Shown: one piece after another, positions 60,562 through 64,000 of the stretch
How positions within the stretch are numbered: position 1 is the first letter of the stretch
Layout: every line of letters begins with the position of its first letter
NCBI GenBank assembly: GCA_943788645.1
Contig: CALSRC010000004.1
Coordinates: 1 to 64,000 of the forward strand
Direction of reading: 5' to 3'
DNA from: UA16 sp002292325
GTDB lineage: Bacteria > Bacteroidota > Bacteroidia > Flavobacteriales_D > Sanyastnellaceae
DNA: 64,000 nucleotides
Position numbers and translations under genes: made by a program
The notes under the pieces: model-generated
Databases searched by the model: none
Told to the model about the DNA's origin: nothing
The model's input: only the letters and a program-made list of their open reading frames with translations

Positions 60562-61872
60562 ATGAAAGCGAATATCAATTCATTCCGTGGCCCCTTCATT
60601 GTGGTCACTACGTTGTTCTTTATGTGGGGATTTATCACCGTGATGGTGGATGCCCTTGTACCTCGTCTCAAGGATGTATTTGAATTGACCCTGCTGCAAG
60701 CAGGAATGGTTCAATTCGCGTGGTTCGCCGCTTACGGTCTGTTGAGCATTCCAGGAGGAAACTTGATTGAGCGCATTGGATACAAGCGTGGAATTTTAGT
60801 GGGATTGAGCCTTGCTGCGCTGGGATGTCTTTTGTTTTATCCCGCAGCAGCGACCAGAATGTATGGCCTTTTTTTACTGGCTCTCTTTGTAGTAGCGGGA
60901 GGGATTACGTTGTTACAGGTTGCTGCGAACCCTTACATTTCTGTGCTTGGCGATCCTGAAAAGGCTTCAAGTCGACTGAATTTGGCTCAAGCATTCAATT
61001 CACTTGGAACCACAATCGCACCTGTCGTGGCAGCAAGTTTTTTGTTGAGTGATCAAATCCTCTCTGCAGACGATCAACTTGCGTTGTCTGCTGAAGCGAT
61101 GGAATCGTATCGCATTGCTGAAGCCGCTGCAGTGCAGGGTCCTTTTGTATCACTGGCACTCGGCTTTTTGTTACTGGCTGTGTTGATTGGGGTGAGTAAA
61201 CTTCCGCGAATTTTGGGTGGGAATTTAGGAGGTGGCATGTCGAAGGCTTGGTCGAACCGCACGCTTCGGTATGGGGCCTTGGGTATTTTTGTTTATGTCG
61301 GAGCGGAAGTTGCTATCGGTTCTTACATGGTGGGATACGGGTTAGAGTTGGGCGTTGATTCGGTTATACGGGAGACGTCATGGCTTTCATCCATGGCTGG
61401 AATAGCCGCTTCGATTAGTGGTAAAACACTGGCAGGTATGGACGCAAAGGGACTCATTGGAGCCCTTCTCACATTTTACTGGGGAGGAGCGATGATTGGG
61501 CGTTTTATAGGCTCCATCATTATGCAGAGGCTGGCTCCACAGCGTTTGTTGGGCTTGTTTGCGCTCGGAGCAGTGGCGTTGATCATTCTGAGTATGCTAA
61601 CAAGTGGAGTGACGGCACTCTTAGCTTTAATCGGAGTAGGACTATTCAATAGCATCATGTTTCCTACCATTTTCACCCTCGGCATAGGTGATCTAGGAGA
61701 TTTAAAACCATTGGGCAGCGGTATACTCTGTACAGCCATCGTCGGCGGTGCATTTATTCCGCCAGCGGTCGGAGCCTTGGCTGATGAATTTGGTTTTGCA
61801 GTGGCCCTCGTTCTTCCTGTACTTTGTTACATGTACATTCAGTATTTCGCCACGCACATTGCGAAATATTGA
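60562..61872 (+). CDS. FucP/GluP-type sugar MFS transporter
   Basis: 436 residues, 12 membrane segments. The N-terminal FFMWGFITVMVDALVPRLKDVFELT, the YGLLSIPGGNLIERIGYKRGI loop and LLQVAANPYISVLG are hallmarks of the fucose/glucose/galactose:proton symporter branch. The sugar cannot be read from sequence. It stands alone and follows the large surface protein by 50 bases; no sugar catabolic genes are adjacent. Confidence 0.93.
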   Translation: MKANINSFRGPFIVVTTLFFMWGFITVMVDALVPRLKDVFELTLLQAGMVQFAWFAAYGLLSIPGGNLIERIGYKRGILVGLSLAALGCLLFYPAAATRMYGLFLLALFVVAGGITLLQVAANPYISVLGDPEKASSRLNLAQAFNSLGTTIAPVVAASFLLSDQILSADDQLALSAEAMESYRIAEAAAVQGPFVSLALGFLLLAVLIGVSKLPRILGGNLGGGMSKAWSNRTLRYGALGIFVYVGAEVAIGSYMVGYGLELGVDSVIRETSWLSSMAGIAASISGKTLAGMDAKGLIGALLTFYWGGAMIGRFIGSIIMQRLAPQRLLGLFALGAVALIILSMLTSGVTALLALIGVGLFNSIMFPTIFTLGIGDLGDLKPLGSGILCTAIVGGAFIPPAVGALADEFGFAVALVLPVLCYMYIQYFATHIAKY

Positions 61873-62020
61873 CCCGATAGCCTCAGATTGGGATCAATTA
61901 GATAAAATTCCTTAACAAACAAGCATTCTTTTTACACAGTCACAACTATTTAGCGAGTTTTTGTGTTCTTTCGCTGTAGAGACTATTGTAACGCGTGGAA
62001 GCGCACAAATTAACGGAAGC

Positions 62021-62164
62021 ATGGCCCGGAAAAAGCGAGAAAAAGAACTTCAGCCGAACATCAAAGTACGTCTGGATCGACGAACGGTCATTACAGTGCG
62101 CGATCAGGAAAAATTGGCTTTCTGGAAAGAGAAATATCCAGGACTAGAAATATTGGAAGAGTAA
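62021..62164 (+). CDS. Small basic hypothetical protein, 47 aa
   Basis: 47 residues from the ATG at 62021, about one third charged, with a Lys/Arg-rich start (MARKKREKELQ) and a C-terminal KLAFWKEKYPGLEIL. The frame extends to a GTG at 61961, but the shorter form has the more protein-like composition. It has no recognised domain, and a strong bidirectional terminator follows 31 bases later. RNA or nucleic acid binding is possible from charge alone. Confidence 0.55.
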   Translation: MARKKREKELQPNIKVRLDRRTVITVRDQEKLAFWKEKYPGLEILEE

Positions 62165-62195
62165 TTCGCTTCGCTTACAAAAAGCGCAGTGTATG

Positions 62196-62225
62196 AAAAA
62201 AGGCCGGGTGTTCCCGGCCTTTTTT
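62196..62225 (+). terminator. Strong bidirectional terminator
   Basis: A perfect stem AAAAAAGGCCGGG / CCCGGCCTTTTTT with a four-base loop. Its A and T runs let it act on both strands, ending the small plus-strand gene and possibly the minus-strand gene at 62269. Confidence 0.9.
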
Positions 62226-62268
62226 GTGTCCCAAGCCAAAGGCTCAGAGTTGATTGGTTTCCATGCCT

Positions 62269-62538
62269 TTAGGCAACTTCACCTTGCTTCCAAGGAGCAA
62301 ACGCGAGTTGCTCACGCCCTTTCTTCGTTAAGGTGTAACCGTTCTTGTTTTGGAGTATGCCATCCAAGTAAAGGTTGGTAATACGCTCACCAATTCGAGC
62401 TTGCCCAACACTCAAATCAGTATCAGCTTCGATTCTCTTCCAAAAGTTTCTTTCCAAGACCGCGAGGCGGATATGGGATTGCTGCTCTTGCTTATACGTT
62501 TGGATGATGTCCAGGATCATGTAATCGTACTTATCCAT
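62269..62538 (-). CDS. Small winged-helix-like protein, 89 aa
   Basis: 89 residues. The pattern MILDIIQTYKQEQQSHIRLAVL, ARIGERITNLYLDGILQNKNGYTLTKKGREQLAF looks like a winged-helix fold with a hairpin wing (NGYTLTKKGREQL), as in PadR- or replication-terminator-like DNA-binding proteins. No family can be named. Upstream, an imperfect inverted repeat CGAGG-TAAA / TTTACCCCTCG lies at 62587-62608 and could be its operator. The bidirectional terminator at 62196-62225 would end it. Confidence 0.65.
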   Translation of the reverse strand: MDKYDYMILDIIQTYKQEQQSHIRLAVLERNFWKRIEADTDLSVGQARIGERITNLYLDGILQNKNGYTLTKKGREQLAFAPWKQGEVA

Positions 62539-62749
62539 TGTGCTTTGATTAGGTGTAGGTTAGGGAGGCGATTTTCGGTTGTGTGTCGAGGTAAAGATTT
62601 ACCCCTCGAACAGCTGCAAATTAAACGGCTCCGTGTGCAATGTGTCCCAAATGCGAGATGAAATATGAACGTTTTGTTAACGGTGCAAGGGAAAATGTTA
62701 ATTTCTTGTGAATTAGCATGTCCGATGGACAGTGGTTCAGCGACTTAAG

Positions 62750-63442
62750 TCAATGAAGTTGCCACGGAGAGCGCAAAGTTTTCCCCCCCGACAAATGGGT
62801 TCTGAGCAGCTTCATGTAGGCCTCTCGGGATATTTCCTTGGCTCCAAGTGATTTCAAATGCGGATTGCTAATCTGACAATCGATGGGGCCGAAGTCGTGT
62901 TCTTTGGCCCAATTTACCAAGTGGATGAAGGCGACTTTTGAGGCATTGCTTTCAAGCGAAAACATACTTTCGCCAAAGAACATACGTCCGATGCTTATTC
63001 CATACAGGCCTCCCACAAGTCTGTCGTTTCTCCAGCATTCAAATGAATGAGCCAACCCCAGACTGTGCAGCCGTGAATATGCCTGGATGATGTCCTTGGA
63101 AATCCATGTGCCCTCCATATTCTGCCTCACATCGGCGCATTGTTGAATGACTTCATCAAATGCAGTATCAATGCGGATTTCAAACTTTTTTTGATTCAGT
63201 ACGTTGCGCATGCTCTTGGAAATATGCAGTTCATCCAAGACCAAAATCGATCGTGTTTCAGGCGCCCACCAAAGGATGGGGTCATTTTCGCCATACCAGG
63301 GAAACACACCTGTCTCGTAAGCAGCTATGAGGCGAGCCTCTTGCAAATCGCCACCAATCGCTAACAAGCCCTCCCATGCTTCTTCCACAGGAGGAAAGGA
63401 GATGGTTGAATCAAGTTGAATGATTTTGGGCGAATTGTTCAT
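62750..63442 (-). CDS. aat: Leucyl/phenylalanyl-tRNA--protein transferase
   Basis: 230 residues. The enzyme adds Leu or Phe to N-terminal Arg or Lys of proteins, marking them for ClpAP degradation. Family motifs: EGLLAIGGDL, AYETGVFPWYGENDPILWWAP, GLAHSFECWRNDRLVGGLYGISIGRMFFGESMFS, and CQISNPHLKSLGA. The start at 63442 gives the usual length. It is divergent from the Nudix gene. Confidence 0.96.
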   Translation of the reverse strand: MNNSPKIIQLDSTISFPPVEEAWEGLLAIGGDLQEARLIAAYETGVFPWYGENDPILWWAPETRSILVLDELHISKSMRNVLNQKKFEIRIDTAFDEVIQQCADVRQNMEGTWISKDIIQAYSRLHSLGLAHSFECWRNDRLVGGLYGISIGRMFFGESMFSLESNASKVAFIHLVNWAKEHDFGPIDCQISNPHLKSLGAKEISREAYMKLLRTHLSGGKTLRSPWQLH

Positions 63443-63501
63443 TGAGGAAAGCCAGCAAACGAATGTATGGGCCTTTGTTGAGAAAGTCAGACTTTTGGTG
63501 G

Positions 63502-64000
63502 ATGGATGCAGTAAACCTGAAAATGACGGAGTTGTTGCGCAAGGTTTTGGAAGGAAAGGGGGCGATGTGCAGCAAGTCTGCTGATGACCTCATGCCATTT
63601 GACCGTCCAACGCCTGAACAAGCGATGCAGTCGGGTCACAAGATTCGTCTGGCATCGGTGGCGCTTCCTTTGTTTCGGCGGGAAAATGAATGGTGCATAT
63701 CATTGATGAAACGCACGGAATATCCCGGCGTCCACAGTGGTCAGATTTCCATACCAGGGGGAGAAGTCGAGCGTCAAGACAGATCGCGTTTAGAGACGGC
63801 TATTCGTGAGTTTCGGGAAGAGATGGGAGTGGATTTACAGCCTGAATCTTTGGTTTCGGGTCTTTCTGAACGGTATATTCCTCCGAGCAAATTTGCGGTA
63901 TCGACATATATTGCTGTGCTTTCTGAGGAGCCCAAATGGCAAATTGATTCCCAAGAAGTCGCAGGAGTTTTAACGATTCCAGTGAGTGAATTATTGAAAG
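63502..64000 (+). CDS. Nudix hydrolase, CoA pyrophosphatase-like (truncated by window edge)
   Basis: The frame runs open from 63502 to the window end (166 codons). KRTEYPGVHSGQISIPGGEV matches the extra CoA-diphosphatase motif just before the Nudix box, and TAIREFREEMGV is the box with its catalytic Glu pair. The family hydrolyses CoA to 4'-phosphopantetheine and 3',5'-ADP. Possible starts are 63463, 63502 and 63523. I chose 63502 because GACTTTTG, 7 of 8 to the -7 consensus, ends exactly four bases before it, the spacing seen at other genes in the window. The C-terminus is missing. Confidence 0.85.
   Translation, partial: MDAVNLKMTELLRKVLEGKGAMCSKSADDLMPFDRPTPEQAMQSGHKIRLASVALPLFRRENEWCISLMKRTEYPGVHSGQISIPGGEVERQDRSRLETAIREFREEMGVDLQPESLVSGLSERYIPPSKFAVSTYIAVLSEEPKWQIDSQEVAGVLTIPVSELLK

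Noticed and set aside
62672..62685. CGTTTTGTTAACGG near 62675, also similar to the operator half-site
   Set aside because: One base is missing from the half-site and the site has a different symmetry; probably chance in AT-rich sequence.
63411..63593. 60-codon minus-strand frame upstream of aat
   Set aside because: It overlaps the supported start of the divergent Nudix gene and the aat start region; no homology-like pattern.

Overview
The window is ordinary chromosomal DNA of a member of the Bacteroidota, most likely a marine Flavobacteriales bacterium of the Cryomorphaceae/Schleiferiaceae type. The signs are: type IX secretion (porQ, one type-A C-terminal sorting domain, two gliding-type C-terminal domains), bacillithiol synthesis (bshA), a DAHP synthase/chorismate mutase fusion, a GH3/serine-hydrolase fusion, promoters of the TAnnTTTG type, and almost no Shine-Dalgarno sequences. 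Giant secreted proteins built of Cys-rich GCTDxxACNY...DDGSC modules point the same way. The genus cannot be fixed from the sequence. No phage, insertion sequence, CRISPR array or rRNA operon was seen, and no gene-free stretch exceeds 300 bases.

Layout. 1-9 kb: truncated adenosine deaminase, smpB, pyrD, a metallo-hydrolase plus HMA/MauE-type membrane protein pair, a purB-ABC transporter-DUF983 operon, and aroG-type DAHP synthase/chorismate mutase. 9.2-9.5 kb: three tRNA genes (Leu-CAG, Leu-GAG, Lys-TTT) on the minus strand with hairpin terminators. 9.7-26.8 kb: a secreted CUB/PKD protein, an SF1 helicase, pcm, a Sua5-type tRNA modification gene, a small transaldolase, a DksA/TraR zinc-finger protein, a lipoprotein plus sugar-phosphate transferase pair, an OmpA-like protein, FAH hydrolase plus aroK, a phosphoribosyltransferase plus rlmD, and an exonuclease-DASS transporter-aroQ operon.

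27-41 kb: two giant secreted metalloproteases (about 3083 and 1568 aa), start overlapping stop, carrying about 33 and 20 copies of the same Cys-rich module. Recent tandem expansions of 231, 243 and 270 bp lie inside them, and a strong terminator follows. 41-54.3 kb: a minus-strand run lon, porQ, cmk, GH3/beta-lactamase-like, bshA, a membrane protein, a lipoprotein, and a 1213-aa type IX cargo with a lipase-like domain. 54.4-57.2 kb: a GlmU-like protein and a divergent light-sensor-like MerR/B12 regulator followed by an ECF sigma factor, with two copies of a 35-bp palindromic site between them. 57.3-64 kb: a large gliding-type surface protein, a FucP-type sugar transporter, two small proteins, aat and a truncated Nudix CoA pyrophosphatase.

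The most notable points are: (i) a recurrent TAnnTTTG-like element ending 4-5 nt before the start codon of eight genes, implying leaderless mRNAs; (ii) the CarH/LitR-like regulator, ECF sigma factor and duplicated operator, with no carotenoid genes beside them; (iii) the giant modular metalloproteases, which end in a shared dockerin-like SDLLxLLxxYG module instead of a recognised type IX sorting domain.
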